Shown here in pieces: positions 35,974-44,213 of a stretch of DNA of 55,423 bases. The first letter of the stretch is position 1. Every line of letters begins with the position of its first letter. A program made the position numbers and the translations under genes. This DNA comes from Caldilinea sp. CFX5 (GTDB lineage: Bacteria > Chloroflexota > Anaerolineae > Caldilineales > Caldilineaceae), in assembly GCA_021405325.1 (NCBI GenBank), contig QWII01000095.1, forward strand, positions 1-55,423. The letters are read 5' to 3'. The notes under the pieces were generated by a model. That model worked only from the letters and a program-made list of their open reading frames with translations. It was not told where the DNA came from and did no database searches.

Positions 35974-36116
35974 CTTTCTTGTCCTAGTAGTTGCGCAAAA
36001 GTGCAAGTTTCTGCTGTTTTTTGTGGTATACTATGATCAACCGCATGTTGATCATAGCCATAGGCGACCGCTTTGTCAATCTTCCCGACACGAGAGGAAG
36101 AAAAGGAGCAGCGTGT

Positions 36117-37355
36117 ATGCGATTTCGACAGACACTGATTCGTATTGTGTTCGTTGCTTTGTTTGTTACTTTGTTCGTTGCGGCCATTGGTCTAGTGACA
36201 CAACTGTCATCGGTGCAACAGCGGCTGTCATCACTCGCCGGGCAAAGCGCACCACTGCCACAGGAGGCGCCAACGCCGACCGCACAACCGGTGCTTGACG
36301 GGCCGCCCCTATCCATACCAGCGACACCCGACTTGAATAATCTGCCTGTGCCCGTTGATGCGACGGCAACGCCCAATCAACCACCCGCCTTGCCGAGCTG
36401 CGGCGGCGCCAGCACAATCACCGGGGTGGTTCTGCTGCCGGACGGCGCACCGGCTACCAATGCCGCAGTGCAGCGGGAAATGGGCAGTCCCGCCGATTGC
36501 TGGGCAGCCTTAACCAATGAACGGGGCGAGTTTATCTTACAAACGTTGGCTGCCGGCACTTGGGTGTTACGCGCTTGGCCTCACATCATCGGCGACCTTG
36601 CCATGCCACTCTACCAATCGCCGTTTGTGACGATCACCGTGGACGGTGTCAATGCCTTTTCGCTACCGATCCCCATACAGTTGACTGGCGCCCAGCTTGT
36701 CGGTCAACTCAGATTGGCAAATGGACAACCGGGCATCGCCATTCCAGTTGGGATCGCCCAAGTGACCGGCAACCCGGATTGTTCAATGAATGCCACCCTT
36801 GCCCCAACCGGCGTCGGCACAACCAGCGACGAGACCGGCCATTTTCAACTCGGCGGGCTGCCGACCCTTGGCCTGCACTGTATCCGGATTTGGTCACCCA
36901 CTACGCAAAAATTGCTCTTTAGCCAATTCGCCACGCTAAGCACGCCGCACAGCCAGATCGATCTCGGTATTATTACAATCTCTGCGCTGTCAAAACATGT
37001 GACCGGCACGATCCGCGACAGCAATGGCCAAGTGGTGGAGGGAACGATGAGCGCCGGGCGCTTAGGCGAAGGCCCCAACATCGGCTTTTTGATCCAAACC
37101 GATGCTAACGGCCACTATGCGTTTGATGTAGAGCCGGGCGTGTGGGAAGTCTATGTTTTTCCCAACAGCGCGTCGCAGGATTTGGCCGACTTGCCGGTGA
37201 ATGAGCGGATGCAAGTTGTCACCTTTACCGAAGATGAGAGCACAGAAACGCGTGTGGTTGATTTTGTGCTGCCGCGCCCCCCTGCTGCCCAACCACTCGC
37301 TTCCCCACCAACGCAACGGGTCTATACCGTTTTTATGCCGATGGTCGCCCGCTGA
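36117..37355 (+). CDS. Membrane-anchored protein with carboxypeptidase-regulatory-like domains
   Basis: The 412-aa protein has a single N-terminal membrane helix (IVFVALFVTLFVAAIGLV) with no clear cleavage site, so it is probably an anchored protein with an outside domain. A Pro/Thr-rich linker follows. Three beta-sandwich modules of about 80-90 residues then repeat the pattern TGVVLLPDGAPATNA, F-I-L-Q-T-L-A-A-G and W-x-L-R-A-W. They resemble carboxypeptidase regulatory-like or Cna-B-like domains, as seen in cell-surface proteins. The C-terminus ends YTVFMPMVAR, a beta strand typical of secreted Chloroflexota proteins. AAAAGGAG lies 8 nt before ATG 36117, so the upstream in-frame start at 35991 is rejected. 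Confidence 0.7.
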   Translation: MRFRQTLIRIVFVALFVTLFVAAIGLVTQLSSVQQRLSSLAGQSAPLPQEAPTPTAQPVLDGPPLSIPATPDLNNLPVPVDATATPNQPPALPSCGGASTITGVVLLPDGAPATNAAVQREMGSPADCWAALTNERGEFILQTLAAGTWVLRAWPHIIGDLAMPLYQSPFVTITVDGVNAFSLPIPIQLTGAQLVGQLRLANGQPGIAIPVGIAQVTGNPDCSMNATLAPTGVGTTSDETGHFQLGGLPTLGLHCIRIWSPTTQKLLFSQFATLSTPHSQIDLGIITISALSKHVTGTIRDSNGQVVEGTMSAGRLGEGPNIGFLIQTDANGHYAFDVEPGVWEVYVFPNSASQDLADLPVNERMQVVTFTEDESTETRVVDFVLPRPPAAQPLASPPTQRVYTVFMPMVAR

Positions 37356-37376
37356 TTCGACAATGATGATGGGTCA

Positions 37377-37431
37377 GTAGTAAAGACTTTAGTCTTCCTC
37401 CTAGCTATCCAAAGACTAAAGTCTTTACTAC
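37377..37431. terminator. Perfect 20-bp inverted repeat between convergent genes
   Basis: Arms 37377-37396 and 37412-37431 (GTAGTAAAGACTTTAGTCTT and its complement) flank a 15-nt loop between the convergent genes ending at 37355 and 37451. It is likely a two-way terminator; the sequence may also be a dispersed repeat. Confidence 0.7.
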
Positions 37432-37450
37432 CGTTCACGCCTTCCGGCCC

Positions 37451-38908
37451 CTACCGCCGGCGATTGCGTATATAATCGGAAACATGGGTCCCATAGTGAG
37501 CAATAAATTCCTGGTGGTGGTCATCACCCCGAATGACACCGCGACAGGTAGGCGCGCCACAGGTGCAGGTAAACGCTTCCATCGACTCATTACAAAAAGT
37601 GGCATAGTCGATAGTGATCTGTTCCCCCGGTTGAATGGTGTGGCGGGCGATTAAATCCAAGCCGGTAAGCCAGGTGTTGGGATCACAGGAATGATTGAGC
37701 GGCTTCCACTGTTCCGGGTCGTCACTCCACATCACATAGACTTCATCGGTGATGGGATAGGCATATTGGTGAAACCACACTTTTTTCTGGTCGCTCCAAT
37801 GTTGCATGGCGTAGCTTTTGCTCACCAGTACATGAGGCTGCTCTTCAAAGCGCTCGACTACCTCGCCGGCAGCAATAACCGTTGTTGCATACATGCCATA
37901 GTTCTGGTGGCGATTACAAAGCAACTGCCACTTCTTCTGCGCCTTGCAGTTGCGTTTGAGCGCAGCGCGCAGGATCGTATCGAGAAAATGATGATGGCCA
38001 CGCGGGTCATAATGTAAGATGAAGTCGGCGCTACCCATCGCATCCGGCGGGTAGAAGAGGCCGCAGTTGGGGTTGATCTCCAACATGAAAAGCTCACCCC
38101 GTTCGTCCATACGAATGTCACACCGGCCATAGCCGACGCCCGCCAGCCCGACAAAGAATTGCTTAGAGATGGTTTGCAAGCGTGCTATCAGCGCCGGATC
38201 GGTGCAGGGGACACATTGCATGTCGGCGTAATCCTGCCACTTGATGTCAAAATGTTTGAAGGTTTCCCCTGGCGGAAAGCGGAATTCCACCGGCAGATAG
38301 GCCACCGGGTCAAGGGGGTCTGCGGGGTTTTCAGCCACCAGCACTGTAAATTCACGCCCCTCGATAAACTCTTCGATGAGGGCGCCGCCGAAAGCGTCCA
38401 TCATCAAGCGCGCCTGCTCGAACAGATCAGCTTCGGTTGTCACACGAGAAGCGGGGGTTAGACCAATGCTGCTGTAACTGCTGGGATGCTTGACAATTAG
38501 CGGGTAGGTGAGCATTTGGGCAGCCGCTTCCACGTCGCGCAGGTGGTAAGCAAAGCGATGAGCCGGTGTGCGGATGCCCCAGTAGTGACAGATCCTCTTC
38601 ATCTTGTCGCGCGATGGTTCATAAAACGCGGCGTTGGCGCCGGTGAAAGGCAGGCCAAGCCGTTCCAATGCCTGCACCACCTCAATGCCGGGGCGATCCT
38701 CGTCCCAGGCGCCATCACAGAGGTTGATGAAAACATCGAAATTTTGTTTTGACAACCGGATCACTTCCTGCACAGCAGTGGCTTTATGCAGAAAATGGAC
38801 CTCACACTCATGTCCTGCCAGATAGCGGCGCGGGTCGGCAGGCAGATCATACTCCTTCAGCACCGAATTAGATTGTTCATACGAATCATCAAGAATGCAA
38901 AGTTTCAT
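37451..38908 (-). CDS. ATP-grasp ligase-SET methyltransferase fusion (paralogue A)
   Basis: The 485-aa protein has two enzymes in one chain. The N-terminal ~320 residues look like a D-Ala-D-Ala-ligase type ATP-grasp enzyme: LCDGAWDEDRPG, YPLIVKHPSSYSSIGL (ATP-binding loop), EEFIEGREFTVLV and YGRCDIRMDERGE with E-I-N-P-N (Mg2+ ligands). The last ~150 residues form a SET domain: YGMYATTVIAAGE, NHSCDPNTW, GEQITIDYATF and a post-SET CTCGAPTCRG (C-x-C-x4-C). SET domains transfer methyl groups from S-adenosylmethionine to lysine; ATP-grasp enzymes form amide or peptide bonds. The two activities may act on the same small peptide or amino acid. Its start overlaps the upstream paralogue's end by 20 nt, so both are one operon. 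No peptide precursor was found nearby. Confidence 0.8.
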   Translation of the reverse strand: MKLCILDDSYEQSNSVLKEYDLPADPRRYLAGHECEVHFLHKATAVQEVIRLSKQNFDVFINLCDGAWDEDRPGIEVVQALERLGLPFTGANAAFYEPSRDKMKRICHYWGIRTPAHRFAYHLRDVEAAAQMLTYPLIVKHPSSYSSIGLTPASRVTTEADLFEQARLMMDAFGGALIEEFIEGREFTVLVAENPADPLDPVAYLPVEFRFPPGETFKHFDIKWQDYADMQCVPCTDPALIARLQTISKQFFVGLAGVGYGRCDIRMDERGELFMLEINPNCGLFYPPDAMGSADFILHYDPRGHHHFLDTILRAALKRNCKAQKKWQLLCNRHQNYGMYATTVIAAGEVVERFEEQPHVLVSKSYAMQHWSDQKKVWFHQYAYPITDEVYVMWSDDPEQWKPLNHSCDPNTWLTGLDLIARHTIQPGEQITIDYATFCNESMEAFTCTCGAPTCRGVIRGDDHHQEFIAHYGTHVSDYIRNRRR

Positions 38909-40373
38909 TGCCCCCGCTCTTCCGTTTATTCAACACATAGTCGGCCACATGCATTTCATAAGACCCGATAAAGGGTTGTTGGTAGTCATCGCCCCGAATG
39001 ACGCCGCGACAGGTGGACGCACCGCAAGTGCAGGCAAACGCTTCCATCAGTTCATTGCGAAACGCGCCGTAATCAATTGTGATCTGCTCGCCTGACCCAA
39101 TCAACCGCCGCGCCACCAGATTCAACCCGTCGAGCCAAGCATTAGGATCACAGGAGTGATTGAGCGGTCGCCACTGCGTTGGATCATTGCTCCAGATGGC
39201 GTAAATTTCGTCGGTGATGGGGTAGGCGTGGCGGGCAAACCACTGTTGCTGCTGCTCATTCCAGTGCCGCAAGGCATGGCTACGGCTCACCAACACCTGT
39301 GGCTGCTCTTCCAGCGCTTCAATGATTTCACCGGCGGCAATCGCACTGTTGGCATACATGCCATAGCGTTGCGCCGAGTTCAGCACCACCTGCCACTTTT
39401 TGCGTTGCTTGTGGGCACGTTTGAAAGCGGCACGAAAGATCATATCGACAAAATGGGCGTGACCGCGCGGGTCGTGCATCAAGGCCAGGTCGGCGCTGCC
39501 CATCGCGTCAGGTGGATAGAAGAGACCGCAATTGGGATTAATTTCCAGAATAAAGAGTTCGCCGGCCTCATTCATGCGAATATCGCAGCGGCCATAGCTC
39601 ACCCCTTCGACACCGAGGAAGACCTTCTTACCCATCTCTTCCAGGCGAGCAACCAACACCGCATCCGTGACGGGGACACAGTTCATGTCCACATAGGTTT
39701 CCCACTTCATGCCAAAATGTTTGAAGGTCTCCCCTTCGGGGAAGCGAAACTCGACCGGCAGGTAGGCGACCGGGTCATTGGCGTCATCGGGGTTTTCGGC
39801 CACCAGCACGGTAAACTCGCGACCATCAATAAATTCTTCGACCAGTGCGCCGCCATAGGTGTCGAGCATTTGGCGGGCCTGGCGGTAGAGCGCCGCCTCG
39901 TCGGTGACGCGTGAATCACGGGTCAGGCCGATGCTACCGTAGCCGTTGTAATGTTTGACCAACATGGGGTAACGGAGGTTGCGGGCGGCAAGGGCAATCC
40001 CCTCTTCATCATAGACAAAGACCGAGGCGGGGGTCTTGATCCCCCAATAGGAGCAGGCCATCTTCAATTTTTCGCGATTGGTAGCATAGAAAGCGGCATT
40101 GGCGCCGGTGAAGGGAACACCAACCCGTTCCAGCGCCTGGGCCACTTCGATGCCGGCGCGATCCTCTTCCCATTCGCCGTCACAGAGGTTGATGAAGAGA
40201 TCAAAGCCCTGTTTGGCGAGCGCAAAGACTTGTTGAACGGCGGTGGCCTTGTGCAGATCGTGCTTTTCACATTCATGATCCCCGATGTAGCGCCGGGGAT
40301 CGACGGGAATATCGACTCCTTTGAAGACCGAATCTGAGAGTTCATAAGAACTTTCCAAGATACAGATACGCAT
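38889..40373 (-). CDS. ATP-grasp ligase-SET methyltransferase fusion (paralogue B)
   Basis: The 494-aa protein has the same order and motifs as its neighbour: LCDGEWEEDRAG, YPMLVKHYNGYGSIGL, EEFIDGREFTVLV, YGRCDIRMNEAGE with E-I-N-P-N-C-G, then the SET part with YGMYANSAIAAGE, NHSCDPNAW, GEQITIDYGAF and CTCGASTCRG. All apparent active-site residues are present in both copies, so both are likely active, perhaps with different substrates. The C-terminus continues with a short tail (SGGNETLHS). It is the first gene of a two-gene operon; the only other gene before the repeat-flanked transposase is none, and the upstream 375 bp hold palindromic repeats. No signal peptide is visible, so the protein should be cytoplasmic. 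Confidence 0.8.
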   Translation of the reverse strand: MRICILESSYELSDSVFKGVDIPVDPRRYIGDHECEKHDLHKATAVQQVFALAKQGFDLFINLCDGEWEEDRAGIEVAQALERVGVPFTGANAAFYATNREKLKMACSYWGIKTPASVFVYDEEGIALAARNLRYPMLVKHYNGYGSIGLTRDSRVTDEAALYRQARQMLDTYGGALVEEFIDGREFTVLVAENPDDANDPVAYLPVEFRFPEGETFKHFGMKWETYVDMNCVPVTDAVLVARLEEMGKKVFLGVEGVSYGRCDIRMNEAGELFILEINPNCGLFYPPDAMGSADLALMHDPRGHAHFVDMIFRAAFKRAHKQRKKWQVVLNSAQRYGMYANSAIAAGEIIEALEEQPQVLVSRSHALRHWNEQQQQWFARHAYPITDEIYAIWSNDPTQWRPLNHSCDPNAWLDGLNLVARRLIGSGEQITIDYGAFRNELMEAFACTCGASTCRGVIRGDDYQQPFIGSYEMHVADYVLNKRKSGGNETLHS

Positions 40374-40523
40374 AGCTGTTTCGTGTTAGACCTTTCGGGT
40401 ACTGGCAAGCAAACCGAGGCAAGCAAAAAGCGCAGCGTGGCTGCGCTCTGTAAAATTGTATCATGGCTGTGACTACATGCAACTTGATGATGGAACAATA
40501 TACATTTTGCTCGCACCGGTAGC

Positions 40524-40714
40524 CGTGGGATTGATCCCATGAATTCCGATCAGTCGCGCCGGAACCCGTGGGATCAATCCCACGGCTACCATCAGTCGTC
40601 GCGCCGGAACCCGTGGGATCAATCCCACGGCTACCAGCCGTCGCGCCGGAACCCGTGGGATCAATCCCACGGCTACCAGCCGTCGCGCCGGAACCCGTGG
40701 GATCAATCCCACGG
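40524..40714. repeat. Palindromic repeat array left of the transposase
   Basis: Four exact copies of the palindrome CCGTGGGATCAATCCCACGG occur at 40566-40585, 40611-40630, 40653-40672 and 40695-40714, in 42-45 bp units with GCCGGAACC before and GGCTACC after. A fifth, inverted and degenerate copy begins at 40524. These look like REP-type sequences. The short frames read through them (a repeated NPWDQSHGY peptide) are not taken as genes. Confidence 0.85.
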
Positions 40715-40749
40715 CTACCATCAGTCGTCGCTATGCGACTGGGTGCGTG

Positions 40750-41202
40750 TTAATCCCAGAGGTAGCGCTCGTCATAGTCAACTTCGTGGCGTTTGAGCAG
40801 GGTGAGGAATTCTGTTTGGAAGGTGAGGTTGTAGTGATGTTCACGCTGGTTTTGGATGTAAGCAATGACGGTTTCAAGGTTGGATTTGCTGACAGAGAAG
40901 GCGCCATAACCGTCTTGCCAGCGAAACTCTTGAAGATCGGGAAAGGTATCGTGGATCCATTTTGATGAACCACCTTTGACCAACTGGGCAGCTTTGCTGA
41001 TGGTCATGGTTGGTTGTGCACCGAGCAGGACATGAGCGTGATCTGCCATTCCTCCAATTTGAAGCGCTTTCATGTTATGCTCACGGGCAATGCCGCCGAT
41101 ATAGGACCAGATGCGTTCTTCAATATCCGGTGTAATCCAGGGATAGCGATGTTTCGTGCTGAAAACAAGGTGATAATGGAGTGAGGTGTAGGTGTTCGCC
41201 AT
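40750..41202 (-). CDS. IS200/RAYT-type Y1 transposase
   Basis: The 150-aa protein is a single-stranded DNA transposase of the Y1_Tnp family that cleaves and rejoins DNA at hairpin ends. The HUH motif is in MADHAHVLLG (His55 and His57), and the nucleophilic Tyr is Tyr115 in VIAYIQNQREHH. Length and motifs are typical of complete IS200-like TnpA. No tnpB accompanies it. It sits between palindrome arrays of the same sequence, as in REP-associated tyrosine transposases (RAYT), which are thought to spread such palindromes. The upstream region at 41203-41240 is short and the downstream left end contains CAGTCGTCGC...GCGACTG. Activity is possible because the catalytic residues are intact. Confidence 0.88.
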   Translation of the reverse strand: MANTYTSLHYHLVFSTKHRYPWITPDIEERIWSYIGGIAREHNMKALQIGGMADHAHVLLGAQPTMTISKAAQLVKGGSSKWIHDTFPDLQEFRWQDGYGAFSVSKSNLETVIAYIQNQREHHYNLTFQTEFLTLLKRHEVDYDERYLWD

Positions 41203-41242
41203 GACGGTGTGTCCATTTGGTTGTTGCGGTTGGTTGAAATAT

Positions 41243-41432
41243 GTGGGATGACCCCGATCCGTGGGATGACCCCGATCCGTGGGATGACCCCGATCCGTGG
41301 GATGACCCCGATCCGTAGGATGACCCCGATCCGTGGGATGACCCCGATCCGTAGGATGACCCCGATCCGTGGGATGACCCGTAGGATGACCCCGATCCGT
41401 AGGATGACCCCGATCCGTGGGATGACCCCGAT
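41243..41432. repeat. 18-bp tandem repeat array right of the transposase
   Basis: About eleven units of GTGGGATGACCCCGATCC follow one another, with GTAGG replacing GTGGG in four and one unit cut to 12 bp. They run directly into a full copy of the palindrome. The unit shares GTGGGAT with the palindrome, so the array may derive from it. Confidence 0.9.
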
Positions 41433-41513
41433 CCGTGGGATCAATCCCACGGCTACCGTCAGTCGTCGCTCCGCGACTGAAACGTAGTCGCGGAGCGACG
41501 ACTGACGGTAGCC
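41433..41513. repeat. Right-end palindrome and 28-bp hairpin of the transposase element
   Basis: The fifth exact copy of the 20-bp palindrome is at 41433-41452. Overlapping its end, a perfect hairpin has arms at 41451-41478 and 41486-41513 with a 7-nt loop. The core CAGTCGTCGCT also appears at the left end near 40722. These probably mark the ends recognised by the transposase. The remaining 41514-41672 shows no gene. Confidence 0.75.
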
Positions 41514-41672
41514 GGTCTTTTAAGGCCGGCGTCTCAACCTACCACGCACACGCAGGACTGTCAACAGACATTTGTTAGCATCCTTGCACCCGTTTGCGGC
41601 AAAAGCTACCGCCGTGATAAAGTTGCTACACCGTATAAAACCCGTGCTTATTAACCCTATGGAGTATCATCT

Positions 41673-42941
41673 ATGACCTACGATTTATCACACATTTCAC
41701 CCGTATGGAGCCGCTCCACCGATTTTGTCGTCGAGCGGGGCGAAGGCTGTTATGTCTACAGCACCGAGGGAGAACAATATCTGGACTTCACCAGCGGCAT
41801 CGGCGTCACCAACACAGGCCACGCTCATCCCAAGGTGGTTAAGGCGGTGCAAGACCAGGCGGCCAAAATCATGCACGCCCAGGTCAACTGCTACATTCAC
41901 GAGCCGCTGATCCGTCTGAGCCACGCCCTCAACGATGTGACGCCAGCCCATCTCGACACCTTCTTCTTTGCCAACTCCGGCGCTGAGGCGACCGAAGCGG
42001 CGGTAAAACTGGCGCGCCATGCCACCAAGCGACCCAACATCATCGTCTTCCAGGGCAGCTTTCATGGTCGCACCGCGCAGACGATGGCGATGACCACCTC
42101 CAAAACGGTCTACCGGATCAACTATCAACCGTTGCCGGGTGGCGTCTTTGTCGCGCCCTTCCCCTATGCCTACCGCCTGAAAATGAGCGAAGAACAGGCC
42201 GTCACCTGGGCCTTAGGCCAGCTTGAGCATCTGCTCTACACACAAACCGCACCCGAAGAGACAGCGGCAATGGTGATTGAACCAGTTCTGGGCGAAGGTG
42301 GTTATATTCCTGCGCCGGCGTCCTTCCTGCAAGGGTTGCGACGGATTTGTGACAAGCATGGCATTCTGCTCGTGATTGACGAAGTGCAGAGCGGCTTTGG
42401 GCGCACCGGTCGCTTCTTTGCCCATGAAGCGGCGGATGTTAAGGCCGATATTATGATCATGGCGAAAGGGTTGGGCAGCGGCTTCCCCATCTCCGGCATT
42501 GCTGCCCCGCGGGAAATCATGAACAAATGGCAGACCGGCTCTCACGGCGGCACCTATGGCGGCAATGCAATGGGCTGTGCGGCGGCAGCCGCCACCATTC
42601 AGGTTCTCCAAGAAGAAAAGCTGATCGAAAACGCCGCCGCCCGTGGGCAACAATTGCTCGACGGGCTGGCCGAAATCCAAAGCCGCTTCCCCGTCATCGG
42701 CGATGTGCGCGGCATGGGGTTGATGGTCGGCTGCGAATTTGCCAACCCAACCACCGGTGAACCGGACGCAGCGATCACGAAGAAGGTGGTCGGCCACATG
42801 CTCAATGAGAGCAAGGTACTCATGCTCTCCTGCGGCACCTATAGCAACGTGATCCGCTGGATTCCGCCGCTGGTGGTGAATGAAGCGCAGATTAACGCGG
42901 GGTTGACGGCTTTTGAGCGGGCAGTGGCGGCGTCGGTATAA
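41673..42941 (+). CDS. gabT: Class III PLP-dependent aminotransferase (4-aminobutyrate aminotransferase-like)
   Basis: The 422-aa length matches class III omega-aminotransferases, which move an amino group from a terminal amine to a keto acid in the cytoplasm. Visible family motifs are YLDFTSGIGVTNTGHAHP near the start, NSGAEATEAAVKLAR, FQGSFHGRTAQTMAMT, VIEPVLGEGGYIPAP, VIDEVQSGFGRTGRFFA (Asp that contacts the PLP ring) and MAKGLGSGFP with the PLP lysine. The 4-aminobutyrate aminotransferase name fits best, but ornithine or other omega-amino substrates are possible. GGAG lies about 9 nt before the ATG. No succinate-semialdehyde dehydrogenase gene is next to it; it is convergent with the ketopantoate reductase-like gene. 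Confidence 0.85.
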   Translation: MTYDLSHISPVWSRSTDFVVERGEGCYVYSTEGEQYLDFTSGIGVTNTGHAHPKVVKAVQDQAAKIMHAQVNCYIHEPLIRLSHALNDVTPAHLDTFFFANSGAEATEAAVKLARHATKRPNIIVFQGSFHGRTAQTMAMTTSKTVYRINYQPLPGGVFVAPFPYAYRLKMSEEQAVTWALGQLEHLLYTQTAPEETAAMVIEPVLGEGGYIPAPASFLQGLRRICDKHGILLVIDEVQSGFGRTGRFFAHEAADVKADIMIMAKGLGSGFPISGIAAPREIMNKWQTGSHGGTYGGNAMGCAAAAATIQVLQEEKLIENAAARGQQLLDGLAEIQSRFPVIGDVRGMGLMVGCEFANPTTGEPDAAITKKVVGHMLNESKVLMLSCGTYSNVIRWIPPLVVNEAQINAGLTAFERAVAASV

Positions 42942-42963
42942 ACACAGTTTCGTTAATCAAATA

Positions 42964-43041
42964 GAGATACAGCGATTGAGAGATTAAGAGATTGAATTTA
43001 CCTTGTGTCCCAATCTCTTAATCTCTCAATCGCTGTATCTC
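42964..43041. terminator. Perfect 31-bp inverted repeat between convergent genes
   Basis: Arms 42964-42994 and 43011-43041 are exact complements with a 16-nt loop, filling the gap between the convergent aminotransferase and ketopantoate reductase genes. It probably ends transcription from both sides, though the stem is much longer than normal. Confidence 0.75.
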
Positions 43042-43047
43042 CTCTAA

Positions 43048-43968
43048 TCAAAACGTCTCTTCCAACGCCTTCACCATCCAAACCATCGTCTGGTTATAGG
43101 GCGTGGGAATGCCCAGCCGCTGCCCGGCATCCACAATTGCGCCGTTGACAACATCGATCTCGGTGCGGCGGCGGTTTTCCACATCCTGTAACATTGACGC
43201 CTTGCCGCCAACGGCCCGTTTTAACAGTCCTGTAATCGCCTCCCAACGTTCATCAAAGTTCAGCGGAATATTCTGCGCGTTGGCGACGGTAATCACCTCG
43301 CGCAGAATCTCGTGCATCACATTGAGGCTGCCGTCATGCTCGACCATCTGATGGGCATAGAAGCGCAGCAGCGCCGAGGCTGGCAGCGTACAGCAGTTCA
43401 ACGCCAACTTCGACCAGATCTGGAAGAGGACATTGTCGCTGGCCGTGACCTCAATGCCCGACTGTTGGAAGACGGTGGCAATGGCGTGGAGCCGATCACT
43501 CATCACGCCGTTGAGTTCGCCCATAAAGGTCATGCCGACGCCGGTCTGCTTGACATGCCCCGGCCCCACCAACGTCCCGCTGTGATAGGTGACGCCGGCC
43601 AGCACTTTGTCCTCGCCCACAATCGAGGCGATGCGCGGGGCATTGCCCCAGCCGTTCTGCAACGAGAGCACCGCCGTCTTGTCATTGATCACCGGTAGGA
43701 CGCTGCGAATTGCCGCATCGGTATGGTAACACTTGACAAAGTTGATCACCGTATCGACCGCCCCCAGCGTGGCCGGCGTGGTGGTGGCCGGGACGCGTAC
43801 ATGCTCCGCCACCCCCGACTTCAACTCCACATAAATCCCTTCAGCGTTGATCTTGTCAACCGCCGCCTGCGCCACATCGACCAGGGTGACATCATTGCCC
43901 CCCTTCGCCAGCAGCGCGCCAAAGATGCCACCCATCGCACCGGCACCGCCTAAGATTGCAATTTTCAT
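43048..43968 (-). CDS. panE: 2-dehydropantoate 2-reductase-like protein
   Basis: This family uses NADPH to reduce ketopantoate to pantoate for pantothenate and CoA synthesis. The 306-aa protein starts MKIAILGGAGAMGGIFGALL (nucleotide-binding loop). It keeps the central NFVKCYHTDAA and LSLQNGWGN segments, the catalytic Lys in IWSKLALNC and the C-terminal ENRRRTEIDVVNG motif with its Glu. The start at 43968 is chosen because AAAGGGG is about 8 nt upstream; the Met at 43974 is also possible. The family contains enzymes with other substrates (for example opine-like reductases), so the pathway assignment is likely but not certain. No other pantothenate gene is in the window. Confidence 0.75.
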   Translation of the reverse strand: MKIAILGGAGAMGGIFGALLAKGGNDVTLVDVAQAAVDKINAEGIYVELKSGVAEHVRVPATTTPATLGAVDTVINFVKCYHTDAAIRSVLPVINDKTAVLSLQNGWGNAPRIASIVGEDKVLAGVTYHSGTLVGPGHVKQTGVGMTFMGELNGVMSDRLHAIATVFQQSGIEVTASDNVLFQIWSKLALNCCTLPASALLRFYAHQMVEHDGSLNVMHEILREVITVANAQNIPLNFDERWEAITGLLKRAVGGKASMLQDVENRRRTEIDVVNGAIVDAGQRLGIPTPYNQTMVWMVKALEETF

Positions 43969-44213
43969 CTCCATAACCCCTTTATGCACTGATTCAACGT
44001 TTTACCAAAACCTATGCGATTTCGACAAGTGATGATATAATTTGCATGAGAAGCGAGTAGGCAGTTTTGTTGGTGTTTCAACAACACCGGCAAAACACTA
44101 TAATATGCAAGCGCCTTCGGCTGAAAGCGTGTACCCTACTCCTTATTTACACTCCATAAATTTTACATCCCCTTTAAAGTAGTTTGGTTTATTCACTTTA
44201 CATGACCAAGGCA

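Noticed and set aside
40539..40796. Short open frames through the palindrome array encoding a repeated NPWDQSHGY-like peptide
   Set aside because: The frame is kept only because most repeat units are 42 or 45 bp; the opposite strand and other frames are equally open, and there is no ribosome-binding site.
41243..41432. Possible CRISPR array
   Set aside because: Units are contiguous 18-bp repeats without unique spacers, and no cas gene is nearby.
41209..41487. Open frame with repeated GMTPIR peptide in the tandem array
   Set aside because: It is a by-product of an 18-bp repeat, which keeps every frame open; no start signal or family support.
44065..44095. Imperfect hairpin TTTTG-GGTGTT-TCAAC-AACACC-CAAAA upstream of panE
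   Set aside because: It is short and imperfect and about 120 nt from the permease stop; there is not enough support for a terminator call.
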